DNA from: Lytechinus variegatus
Taxonomy: Eukaryota > Echinodermata > Echinoidea > Temnopleuroida > Toxopneustidae
Assembly (NCBI RefSeq): GCF_018143015.1
Contig: NC_054741.1
Span: 59,951,197-60,015,196 of the forward strand
Length of the DNA: 64,000 bases
Direction: 5' to 3'
Of the stretch, positions 12,773-24,829 are shown in pieces (the stretch's first letter is position 1; each line of letters begins with the position of its first letter). The position numbers were made by a program, and so were the translations under genes. A model generated the notes under the pieces. The model made no database searches and was not told the DNA's origin. It saw only the letters and a program-made list of their open reading frames with translations.

Positions 12773-13348
12773 AGGAAACCAAAACCCAAGAAGAGAAGCA
12801 ATCTTATTGGAAAGAGTAAAATGAGAGGAAGAATTTAAAAAAAGTTTCATCAAAATCGGTTATGAAATAAGCAAGTTATGGACGATTAAAAAGTCTTGTT
12901 GTACTTACTATGTGGATCCTCAAATTGGCAAACGTGCTTCAAAATGGCTGACTTGTGGACAACTCTCCATTTGTTTTGTACACATATTTTCAGATTTTCC
13001 GCTTTATTTTACATATTTCACATTATCTCCTCCTGACCTTGACATACTATGGTGTGGATTATATTTTCCCATGACATATGTTGTGCTTAGAAGGAGGCAA
13101 GATGCAATTTGAAAGATAATTAGGGAAATCTGAAAATTTGTGTACAAAACAAATGGAGAGTTGTCCACAAATATCAGCCATTTTGAAGCATGTTTGCCAA
13201 TTTGAGGATGCCCATAGAAAGTACAACAAGAGTTTTCAAATTCCCATAACTTATTTCGTAACCGATTTTGATAAAACTTTGTTTTAATTGTTCCTCTCAT
13301 TTTACTCTTTCTAATGTGATTGCTTCTCTTCTTGGGTTTTGGTTTCCT
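12773..13348. mobile_element. TTAA-flanked foldback element, family B
   Basis: Ends AGGAAACCAAAACCCAAGA and its complement, flanked by TTAA at 12769 and 13349. The two halves pair along most of the 576 bp, for example CTCAAATTGGCAAACGTGC with GCATGTTTGCCAATTTGAG. Confidence 0.85.
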
Positions 13349-14176
13349 TTAAGTTAGGCCATGTGTTAACTGTATGGTGGTGGGAGTCATTCTTTGCACA
13401 AAACCAAACAGCACTTAAGATTATATCTTGATGACTGGATAGCACAATCTACGAACAGTACATATGGACATGTGGTGTGGCTTGTGTGCAAAGTTAAATG
13501 AGTTCTGTGCTGTAAAAAGAGGGCAAATGAAATTTTAAAAGAAATATCTTCCAATTTTTTCATTGCCAATTTAAAATTCCACTTTCAAGGGTTTCTGAAC
13601 TGCAAGGATGTATATCAGTTAGTGAATATCCTGCCAGAGGCCCTACATGTTCTACGATAAATACCTTGAACCATCCAAAATATATTGTGAAATTATTTTT
13701 AAAAACGCTGATGGTATGCCCGCCCTATTAAATCTCTTTCTAAAGAACAGGACTGCGTGTACTTTGGAACCTTGCAGTTGATGTTATTACATGTATTCAA
13801 TTTCTAATAAATTCTTGGCAAATATTGTATCTTTGTTTGTATAAATGATCCATTCAAAGTGACCAAAATGTTGCATCCTGAGTACCTGGGTTTAAGATGA
13901 TCCTGGAACTATGGGTTTAAGATCCTGGCTGGAACTATACTTGTGTAGTTTGGCTCTTGAGCTGGTACTGTTCAAAGTGGCTGCAGCATATTAGCCTATA
14001 ACTCACCTGCAGACTGCAATACATAGTGTGTATTCAGGTTTTTTTCTTCTTTTTTAGGACAATTTTGAGCTTATCAAAATAGGCCAGAGGATTGTTCCCT
14101 ACGTGAACCATAGAGATACAGTTTGTATCGCTATGGACATGGTATCACGCATAGGCCTTTGAACATGTACATGTAC

Positions 14177-14374
14177 TAGTCTTCAGGCACAGACCCTTGG
14201 GTTTCACAATTCACATTTTGTACAGTAGTGCATAATGCAGAGTCTGAAATAGTGAGACTACTTTCACTATTCTGTGGCTGGCTCTCCCAAGGAAAGCTAG
14301 GCATCTAGTCTTTACTCTAGACATGGTATAGCTCCATGGTCAAAGTGTCAAACTTGAGCCAGTGCTTGCAGACT
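14177..14374. mobile_element. TAGTCTGC-family MITE, diverged copy
   Basis: Begins TAGTCTTCAGGCACAGACC (matching the start of the 46743 copy) and ends TTGCAGACTA. TA at both ends suggests a TA target. Confidence 0.6.
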
Positions 14375-17300
14375 AGGCCTGTATGTAAAGTAATTCAGTT
14401 TATTTTCCTTTAGAATGCTGAGTGATCGGAATTCCATTCCTGCTCACAGTTATGTTTGGCTGGATAAAGCAATCTGCTCCGCAATTTATCATTAATTCAC
14501 CGTCAAAGGGAACCCTTGAACGCTTCACTGATTTCACTGTGTAAATCCAGGACGTTTACCTACATGTACGTGTACACTATTGGCAAAAGTATGGGTAGAA
14601 TTACCAGATGTATGTATGAATAGCAGAGGAGGAAAATGATCTTATTTTTCTGTTGAGTCGGGTCAGTGCAGTAAAATCACTAGAAATATGTTCTACATAC
14701 CAAGTGCTGGTACTCCTTGGTTCTTTACCATAGTACCGGTAAACAAACTCTGGTTGCATTCAATCAAATCAAGGAGGTATGAATTTCCTCGATCAAATTT
14801 TGACTTGCTCATTTTGTCTATTGAAATTCGAAGCTCAACATGAAAGGCAGAAAAGATGCGTTGGGAAAGGTGATTCTGCACAACCACGATATAGATGTAC
14901 AGTATCATGATTTTACATTACTCATGACTATATTTAGATACCGAAACTTTTATGTGAGGATCAAATTTCCCATTTTGAGTGACATGTTGATTTGTAGTGG
15001 TAGTCTTGTCTATGATGTTTTAAAGTCCATGTCTAGTGCAAGTTACATTTGGAATAATCTTCGTTTTGTATGTACCACTACCAGGTATCCTTGATAGATC
15101 AATAGACCCTGCAGTATGGCAGGCACACATGAAGACCTGTATCCATACAGGACTTTATTCTCTATTGGGACTTGGGGGGATTCCCCAATCCTGGAAAATC
15201 ACTTGTGGTTTCTGTGGAGGTTTTTTGCATGGATCCATGATCATTTATTTATGTAGGGCCTACATTTAGGCATGTTGAATGCACAGTAGCGATCAGCACC
15301 AGGGATGAAAATTACCTTCAGACTCGAGATCTTGTCCATTCATAGAGCTATTAACAGAATAGCTCCATGGTCCATTGGTTGTATGCTGTAGCCTGTGCAT
15401 TGGATGATGATTCCAAAACTGGCTGTGATTTGTTCACAGTTGAACAAAATTGGACAAACAGATCAATGATAGTACGAGAAAGTGCAATTCTTATCAGAGA
15501 CTCCAAAAGTTATTTTCTGTTGGTGATTAAAAATGTTGAAACTGTATAAAATCATCTATCTACTGACTCATAAATTGAGTGATGCATTTATGTAGGCCTA
15601 GTTGTACCTTGGGTGGTACATGTAGGCCTATGTATGTCTTAAAATGAATAAATCACTGGAACCAATGTTTTCTCCTAGTTCCCTTGCCCCGGGGACCCCG
15701 ACACGTCTTCAGGCTGCCGCAGTAACTAGTCCCCCAACATTCTTGTTATGTGCATGCATTTCATTTTATTTTTCACGATGTGTGTAGACCTGTGTGTCTC
15801 AAATGCACACTAGATTACTATGATAGGATATCTTATACGAAAATTTCAAAGCGCAGCTCATACTCCACAAATATCTGTGAGCTTCTGTTTTTTTATATCT
15901 GAAATAATATCTTTAGGGCAAGTACATGTACACTTTTAGGAAGAGAAGTGTTGTACATGTAATTCCATGAAACCGAGTGTTTGCATACCTTTCATGGTCC
16001 GTTTGAGTTGGAGCTCTATGGTTTCACTTTGTATTTCATAATTGCATGTGGGGTAGATTCCGGTAGAGAAGGAAAAGATAATTTTCATATTCCAGGATGT
16101 ACTCATTTTGAAGCAGGACAGATTGAGTTTGATCACAATAACCACACCTGCCTGCATATTGTGCATACACTCCAGGCCTTTAGATTTTTTTTCTTCCGAA
16201 GTCACACAACAATTGATTTTTAAAAGGTTTTCAACAAACCTATGTCTAGTTGTTCCATCTACATGTCAAGGCAGTGATTTTGTTCTATACTTTAGTGGTG
16301 TGCAAATCTTTTATATTGCAAGCTATGGATCATGTTAAATCTTTGATATTTAGGGGGTCAATTAGTTCAAATTATTGTTGATTTCAATTATTGATTAGAC
16401 TAATATGACTCGATGATGGAGAGAAATAATTTGATCACATTTTTACCAAGGTGCTAGGCCATTGTCAAACCGTTGAAACTATAAAAATAACACCAGTTAT
16501 ATCAAATGAATATACATGAGCTCACAGAACCAGCACTGATGAAATATCACCGGCTGCAGTGTCATTTAATACCAAGGAGTGCTACAACATGGTGTAGTGT
16601 CAATCAGTGTGGTCCTACAAATGATGATGGGAAGTGTTAAATTCAACACCTAATGTGTTAAATATACTGAACACTGTACTTGCAGTGTAGAAAAGGGGTC
16701 AAATTTCCCACTGCTCCTTAATATAGTATTATGTACCAAATGACACAATGTATTGGGCCTTTGAAACTTATGATATGTATTTCGGGTAATGTATTTGGGG
16801 TAAATTGCAATAGCCCCAGTGCCTTGTTAGTACATTGATCGGTATTAGACTAAAAGAAGATGAAGTTATGAGACTGAGTTGATATTGTACATGTAACCTG
16901 ACTGGGTGTTAAGCTGTGCAGGAGTTGATAGATGAAGGGCATACATATATATCCACAGCAAAGAAATCAATAATTGAATACTACTAGACTCATCCTACAT
17001 CACCTCATCACTGTTAATATACCACCAAGTCCAAGGGCATCATATGATTGGCAAATTAACTCTTCATGGAAGATCACGCCACAAGTGCCATTGGTTTATC
17101 AATAATTTGAAGATAATGATACTTGTGAGAGGGTTTGTCTATAGATACAAGTTGGCCGGCATATACACTGTAATACAAATTATTATTTCATGATAATTCA
17201 AGTGGGCTTACTGTTTCATATTAAAATCCCCAAAGATTTGCACGCGTTGCTCTAACTGATGCGACATACTAAGGACATACACTCGTGATGTACAATGGTG

Positions 17301-18330
17301 GAGTCTGTAATGCTCCAGATCAGCACAATGTTTTGGGGGTTTATAGGCGAGGGTAATATTTTTTTTTGTTTTTGCATAAAATCAGATCCTTTTGACAGTA
17401 TGGTTGATCATGCTCACTATATAATGAATTGTACTACTCATAACAACAATATGTGTGGATTTTTTTTTTTAATTGGTACATTGTCAAATTAAAGGTTGAA
17501 AGTGAAGGGTTTGGTGCAGACATTCTGTTACAAATAAAAAAGGAGGTATGAACATTGAGGGGTGGCTTGCTAGGATATTCCAACAAATAAATATTTCTAT
17601 CAGTGTCGCCAGGCAATGCAAGCTACGCATTTCTCAAGGATGTGGGTCATAAATCACTTGGCCTGTTTTTTTTTCAACACTTCCTTGACTTGACTGCTAG
17701 CATATAACCTCCAAGATATCAGTGGTCACCATATGCCAATTTCCCTCATAAACTTTTAATCACCATGACTTGCAAAAAAATATGTGTAATAGATGTTATT
17801 CTGACCTTTATAGTGGTATGATTGTTATTTTGTAGGATCTATGAATGATATAGTGGAATGAGGAGTCAAATCTGGCCAACCGATCACCAAGGCCTCCTCC
17901 CCCCCCCCCCCCCCAATCACTTTCAATGCTTTCATTCACTCTTGTTCGGAAATGCTACCTGGTATTTTTATTGGTAATTTGTGCCTGGATTGTAAACTAA
18001 TACCGGTAAACCAATGTGAAAGAAAATTTATTGTAATCCCCTAATAAACATTCCTATTTCCTGCTAACATAGGGCTTACATACGTGTACAGGGGCATCGT
18101 GAATCGTGAAGGCAGATTTTGAGAACTAAGTTATGATATGAAGCAAAAAAGAATGAGCATGGTGATATATATAGGAATGCATGAGAGTCTTGTTTGCTCA
18201 GTACAGTCCTGAACTTTTACCTGGTTAAGGTGGGTGTACTGTTGTGATCATTGAAATAAGTACATGTATTTAAGGCCTGAATACGTTATCATAATTTACA
18301 CGTATTGTGGTCTAGTGGGCATGAAAGCGT

Positions 18331-18391
18331 ATTTCATCCGAATGTATCACGATTATCCAAGTTTGGATAATCATGATACATTGGGATAAAA
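18331..18391. repeat. Isolated short hairpin
   Basis: AATGTATCACGATTATCCAA pairs with TTGGATAATCATGATACATT across a 2-base loop. No flanking TIR element recognised. Confidence 0.8.
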
Positions 18392-19645
18392 TATGTTTGG
18401 ATTCCAAGGTAACATGCGTTGAGTCATTAAATACGTAATGACAAATAAAGCTGGTTTGTATTACTTGTTCTGTATCCAGTAACAATACATGTATGTGGAT
18501 AAACCAATGAAATGCCTGCATCGAAGTGTGCAAAATATTTTATATCGGCGGTTTCATTGTACACTGTAACTGCTTTATATGTGTGTTACAATGTAAGTAC
18601 ATGTAGGTATGCATTGTTTTCTGTGTCAAAGTCAAACCACATTCTTCCTCATATACAAGTATTATACTTCATTTTCTCCTACAAATATCTGTGTTGATTC
18701 ATAATGATTAAGTATGAAATACTTACATGTACTATTCAAGTGTGAAACATGTACAAAAAATCAAGAATTAGATTCTCATGTACATGTAAAATATATTACA
18801 AAATTTGTGCTATTTTGAATGATTTTCTAAAAGATTTTTATACTAAATGTTTGATCTTGCAGTTTGATTGGCCTTGCCCCAAAAGATGCCAGGGGCAGTA
18901 TTTTCACCCTAAAAAAAATTGTGAATCAGAATTTATTATGTACATGCAAATTTATTATTGATATTGACAAAATGTGCAAATGAATTGATTATGCAAGAAA
19001 ATGTTCAATACTTTGTAGTTCACAGTGATTCCTCATCTTACTTTATTCTGTAAGATTGTAGCCTTTTAAGATCATTTTTTTTTTTCATATTTATTTTTCC
19101 TTTGTATTGTTGAATGCATGTGATCTTGCTCTTTGAAGTCTGCTTATAATGAGGAGATTGTGAATTATACATTCCAAAAGCTGTTGCAGATTTATGACAA
19201 AAGCAAGATTTATTTTGTATTTGTGTTTCATTATTTTTATACTGAGTTTACTTAAATGGATACTTGTATGTTTGAATTGGAATATGGCATTACAAAATCG
19301 AGTCAATAAAGGAATGGAAATGGGATGTTTCAGAAAGCTTTCCACGATGTTTTGCATGACTTCATACTAACTTGAATACGAAGGGCAAGATTTTCCAAGA
19401 ATGAAGATGATTGATTGTATAATTTCATTGAATGATTTTTATAGTTACTTTTACCTGAATGGTTGATTGAATAGCCTTTCAAGTCATTTATTGTCCAGTC
19501 AATCAAGCGCTAATCAAGATCATTGTCACATGTGCATTTGCTTCAAAACCGTCAGAACTGTTTTCATGTGAACATTTGTGTTCTGCTGCACACATGATGG
19601 TCTGTCTTAAAACAATATTTATGTAATACTAGTATACTACATTAA

Positions 19646-20180
19646 AGGGGTACTCCAGGCTGACAATAATATGATTTTAACATAACAAGAAAAAAAAAAA
19701 TAATTGAAATCAGACAAGGGATAACAAAGTTATGGCATTTTAATGATTTGCATTATCTGGTGAAACAGTTCTAGGCATGTCTGCATGAATATTCAATAAG
19801 CAAACTGATGATGTCATACCCCTTCTTGTTCTTTTGTATTTTATTATATAAAATTAGGTTTATTCAATTTTTTTCCTTCAAGAACCAAAAATATTTAAAA
19901 AAAACCCAACTGATTAAGTGCAATAGATATTCATTGCTGAACTTATTTCATAATATGGGGGACATATCATTTACACATGTATGATAAACAAAACAATTAT
20001 GATTTCATGTACATGTAACAACATACAAAGGAAAGTGGAGATGTGACAGCCCATGATCTAATGAATATTCATGAAGACATTTATTTCACTGTTTTCACGA
20101 TATTTTGCTAGACTTTCAGATTTAATAACTTTGTTATTTGTTATCAGGTTTTGGTGACATTTTCAGCAAGCTTACAAACT
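19646..20180. mobile_element. TTAA-flanked MITE, family E (CTCCRGGCTGA), right end eroded
   Basis: Starts TTAA then AGGGGTACTCCAGGCTGA. The interior shares 'aataacaaagttatggcattttaa', 'gaatattcatgaagacat' and related words with the 23440 copy. Right boundary approximate. Confidence 0.65.
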
Positions 20181-20481
20181 GGAATAAGACTATTATGTAA
20201 GCATAACTGTATTCATCAACATTTAAACCATTACAGTTTTTATAGCCGAATCTTAATTTGACAATTTCAATGAGATCATTAGGAATAGTCATAACTTAGT
20301 TGAAACATCGGGTTTCATCATTAAATTTATTTTGCCATTTTCTTACGATTAATTGCACCGACCAGGATGTACAACCAATCGTTGCTTACAAAATACATTT
20401 ATATGATTATCAGTCGTCACTATAGCTTTGGTATCACAGGCCAAGGGAATGCATGTGGGCTCAAAGTCAGCATTTCATTAA

Positions 20482-20585
20482 AGGGATGCTCCAGGCTGAA
20501 AATATTTATATATGAATAAATAAAGTAAAATTCACAGATCAATCTGCTTAATTTTTTAAAATGGCTTTCTGAAACATTCCCAGGA
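20482..20585. mobile_element. Family E fragment
   Basis: TTAA then AGGGATGCTCCAGGCTGA and the next ~60 bases match family E, then similarity stops. Confidence 0.6.
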
Positions 20586-20882
20586 ATGTACCTTTTTAAC
20601 AGTGGTTATTTTTACTTTACCTGGCATGTGAATGCGTTAAGTTATTTACTAGTCTTCTTTTTTGTCCTTTTCTTTACATTTTCTTTAATATTTATGGAAA
20701 AAAATTCTGTGATTTTAGATTTATGATCATGTATCTCAGTATATTTTTTAGTTTTATTTTTGTTTACAGATTTGTGTGTAAATATCAATGATGAAGAATG
20801 GAAGATCATGCTACGATTCAGCTCAGGATTATTGATACACTGTTGATGAATTTACTATTGTGTATATGTAGATTGACATCTA

Positions 20883-21142
20883 CACAGCAAAAACTGTGGT
20901 GATAACCGGTGTACATAGAGGACCACACCAGTTATTTTACACCGGTGTTAAATTGGTGGTGTTAGTTTTACCCCTATAGGTGTTGTTACAACACCTTTGG
21001 TTGTTACATTTACACTCTTTGGTGTTATGTTCAATCTTTATGGTGTAATGTTCAATCTTTATGGTGTAATTTTAACACCTCATGGTGTGGTCCTCTTTTA
21101 ACACCAATTGGTGTGAGTTTTAACACCACAGTTTTTAAAGTG
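20883..21142. mobile_element. TA-flanked element made of ACACC repeats
   Basis: Ends CACAGCAAAAACTGTGGTG and CACCACAGTTTTTAAAGTG between TA dinucleotides. The interior is a run of TGGTGTTA-type units that invert towards the right end. Non-coding. Confidence 0.75.
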
Positions 21143-23435
21143 TATAACTAGTTAGAAGCAATTTATGGATTATAGAATTTGAAGATTATTTTTAAGAAAG
21201 TACATGTACTTCAGTTCTCATGTTTAACATCAACCAAGTACATGTACCATACAATGCATTGTGAAGTTGGTTTGTGAAGGAGACGTTAAATTTTTGAAAT
21301 CACTCCTCTGCTTTGGTGAGACATTGGAAAATAATATGCAATGTTTTTTTAAATATCATTTCCAGTGTCCTATAATTGCATTGGTGTACCATTTCTAATA
21401 TATTATTGTATCAAGATTGTGATAAGAATGTATAGATCTTTACTTACATGTAAGGTATGATATATATGATCTTATTTTACAGTTTTAGATGACTTGCAAT
21501 GTACATGCAATTACCAAAAATGAGTGTGATAATGTTCTCCAGAAGTTGGCATGGAACACTATGAATTCATGGTAGAAACATTTGCTATGATATATAAAAA
21601 AAAATATATGTCAAGCAGCTTGGTGAAACTGTATTTTTTTCTAGGGAAAAGGACTCGACCATCCTTTTGTTTTTCATCAAATGCTCAATAAAAAAAAGAT
21701 GGTAAAGGGAAAAAGTGTCTGTGCTGTTGTACATGTTCTGTATCTGTATATTTTGCATAACGGAGAGGGAATTATGTTGCTGACTTTAATGAAGATGGTG
21801 ACAATGATGATGATGGTGGTGGTAAAGGCATGGTCACACCACCCGAGCGTTGTTGGAGCGGAGAGAAAAAAATCATCACCGCTCGCTCCCGTTCACCATT
21901 TTCGATTTCGATTGTTTTTTGGTTTTTTTTCGATTTTCGTTTTTGATTTTTTCCCCAATTTTGTGAGCGAAATTCGACCCCCCTCTCTCCTTATTGCTCC
22001 ACGACCGCTCCAACAACACTCAGTCGGTGTGACCAGGCCTTAATGGTGGTTTGTATTGTGATTTGCATTGCTAGCCCTTGTCTGACCATGGAGTAACACA
22101 ATATCCATGGTCAGAGCAGGGAGTTGGCGTCAGACGTAGGGATCATGTGTGTGTTTGCATTTTAAAATTTAAAAAAATGTTAGTGAAACAGTTTCCAAGG
22201 GTCCCTTTGTTGAGGGAGTTTCAATCAAACGTAATTCATTTTATCAAAATCCACTCCTCTGGTTTTGGTGTTCCATTTGCAGACATGGTACAACGTATAT
22301 TACCAACCTTTGATGGGGAGGGGGGGCGTTATAAACAACTGGGTGCTCGTTACTCATTAGTGATGAACGCTGTTCCGTCGATGAATGATGATCTCTGATG
22401 TTGATAACTTATGGTGGTAGTGGAATGACTGGTGGTGATGTTTGGACGAGGACATTCCAGCCCTGACGAACACTTACTTATTTCTTTGCCCTTCACAACT
22501 ATGGCTGTTGTAATTACTGCAAAAAGGGTACTAACGCCACCCGGCACTCCATTGCACGATCGCTCACTGTCCTTTTTGCAGTTAGGGGACTACTCGCCTC
22601 CGAGTGCTTGCTTTGGTCTCATCGACGTCTTACTGCCAATGACAGTCATGGTCAAAATTTCTTTGAATTGGACTAGATATTTTATCAAATGGCTGTAGAC
22701 GCAGGGGCACGCCTGGGTGGCAATACAAGGGGCAGTCGGCGTCCCCTCCCGATGATTTTCTTTATGAAGTAGAGAACATAAAGAGAAAAAAGAGGGGGTG
22801 CGTGAAAGGAAATTACCGAGGGATATCAACAGGAAAGGAAAAGTTCTGAGCCATGGAAGGGTGGGGCCGGTGGGCGGAGGTTTATGGCCAGGGTAATTAT
22901 ATAGCACTTGGCGACGGTGACGCTGAAGATATGGCCTTTATTCCAAATTATATATGTTTGTAAACCTGAACTTTATGTTGATAACTTGTATTTTTAAGAG
23001 GCCGCTGCTGTAGGCTTATTTTGATCGGAAGAGTAGGCATATGACTTAATTTTGAAAATGGATGAACCGCGATTATTAAGTTCCAGCCATCTTTTTAAAT
23101 AGGCCTATGTAATGTTCTTTTATCATCGACTATTCCGCCAACGTAATTTTTAGTCTTAGGGCCTATATAAACATATAGGCCTTTAACTGATGAGTTTTTG
23201 CCCGGGGTTTTTGCCCCCAAACCACTCCTGAATGTTATGCACTGAGAATGATATAGGGTATTAGTGTGAGGCAGGTTCATGTGGTGAGTCGGAGCTTTAA
23301 TTAAGTCAACATCACGACTATTTTTATGGTTTTATTGCTCAAATATACACGATATCGGGTCAACAAACTTTCAATACAATTCATTCCATGCAATGCTCGT
23401 GGATGATGTGTTTATTTTTCCATGTGATTCATGCT
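21143..23435. other. Spacer
   Basis: Holds the TIR element at 21835. A 106-residue frame at 22078-22398 shows no recognisable domain and is not called. Otherwise nothing. Confidence 0.55.
21835..22041. mobile_element. TIR element (AAGGCMTGGTCACACC ends)
   Basis: Ends AAGGCATGGTCACACC and GGTGTGACCAGGCCTT, with a second inverted block GTTGTTGGAGCGG / CCGCTCCAACAAC inside. 207 bp. Confidence 0.75.
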
Positions 23436-23439
23436 TTAA

Positions 23440-24211
23440 AGGGGTTCTCCGGGCTGAAAATATTAACATCTAAATAAATAGAATAAAATTCACAAAGCAA
23501 AATCCTGAAAATTTCATCAAAATCGGATAACAAATAATGAAGTTATTGAATTTTGAAACTTAGCAATATTTTGTGAAAATATACACTCTAAAAAATGAAG
23601 TGCTAATTTTAGCTCTTAAAGAGCGTGTATAGTGACTGCACTTCAGAGTGCTAATTTGTTTAGTTCAAATTTGAACTAGATAAATCAGCACTCCAAAGTG
23701 CAGTCACTATACACGCTCTTTAAGAGCTAAATTAGCACTTCATTTTTAGAGTGTACTGTTATAAGCACGTCATCATGAATATTCATTATGGGGGATGATG
23801 TCACATACCCACCTTTTTTCTTACATCATTACATGAAATCATAACCTTTCCTTTTTTTCATACATGTGGGAATGTGTCTCCTTTATGAGCAAATAGTTAC
23901 AGTAATCAATATCTAATTGGACTAAATAATCTTTTTTAGTTCTTGGTAGAACAAATTTAAATAAACCTAATTTCATATAATGAAATACAAAAGAACAAGT
24001 GGAGATATGACATGATCAATTTGCTCATTGAATATTCATGAAGACATGCCTAGAACTATTTCACCGTCCATAATGCAAATCTTTAAAATGCCATAACTTT
24101 GTTATTCCTAGTCAGATTTTGATCAAATTTTCAGTGTTTTGTTTGTGTGATTGTTTGTGTGATTTTTCTTTTTCTGTGTAAATAATATTATTCTCATCCC
24201 GGAGCATCCCT
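23440..24211. mobile_element. TTAA-flanked MITE, family E, with nested hairpin element
   Basis: Ends AGGGGTTCTCCGGGCTGA and CCCGGAGCATCCCT. It carries the TA-flanked element 23584-23753. Joined head-to-tail with the next copy through a single TTCA (mutated TTAA). Confidence 0.8.
23584..23753. mobile_element. TA-flanked palindromic MITE, 170 bp, copy 1
   Basis: CACTCTAAAAAATGAAGTGC and complement at the ends, TA on both sides (mariner-like target). Nearly the whole element is one hairpin; the arms include TGACTGCACTTC and ACGCTCTTTAAGAGC. Copy 2 at 35266. Confidence 0.85.
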
Positions 24212-24215
24212 TTCA

Positions 24216-24825
24216 AGGGATGGTTCGGGCTGAAAATATTTATATCTAAATAAATGGAGTAAAATTCACATAGCAAAATGCTGAAAATTTCATCAAGATC
24301 GGATAACAAATAACGAAGTTATTGAATTTTAAAATTAATCGATAATTTGTGAAAAATGTCATATGCAAATCATCATGAATATTCATTAGGTGGACTGATT
24401 ATGTCACATCCCCACTTTCCTTTTTGTTATTTTTTTTCATGCATAAATCATAAATGTTTCATTTTTTCATGTGTAAATGATGTGTCTCCATTATGATGAA
24501 ATAAGCTGCGGTAATATATGAATAACTAATGCACCCTATCAGTTGTCAATCCAATTTTTATAGTTCTTGGTAGAAAATTTTGGAAAAAACCTAATTTCAT
24601 ACAATGAAATTTAAAAGAACGAGTGGGATATGACATCATCAGCCAACCTAATCAATATTCATGAAGACATGCCTAGAACTGTTTTCCACCGGCCATAATG
24701 CAAAATCTTTAAAATGCCATAACTTTGTTATTCCTAGTCCGATATTGATCAAATTTTCAGTGTTTTGTTTGTCTGATTTTTCCTTATCTGTTTAAATCAT
24801 ATTATTCTCAGCCCCATGCATCCCT
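24216..24825. mobile_element. TTAA-flanked MITE, family E, second tandem copy
   Basis: Ends AGGGATGGTTCGGGCTGA and AGCCCCATGCATCCCT, then TTAA. Collinear with the preceding copy but without the nested insertion. Confidence 0.8.
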
Positions 24826-24829
24826 TTAA

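Larger units (their letters stand above)
13353..19641. other. Long spacer without recognisable genes
   Basis: Apart from the MITE at 14177 and the hairpin at 18331, only short frames without recognisable domains. C-run near 17899-17914. Abundant acatgtac words. Confidence 0.6.
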
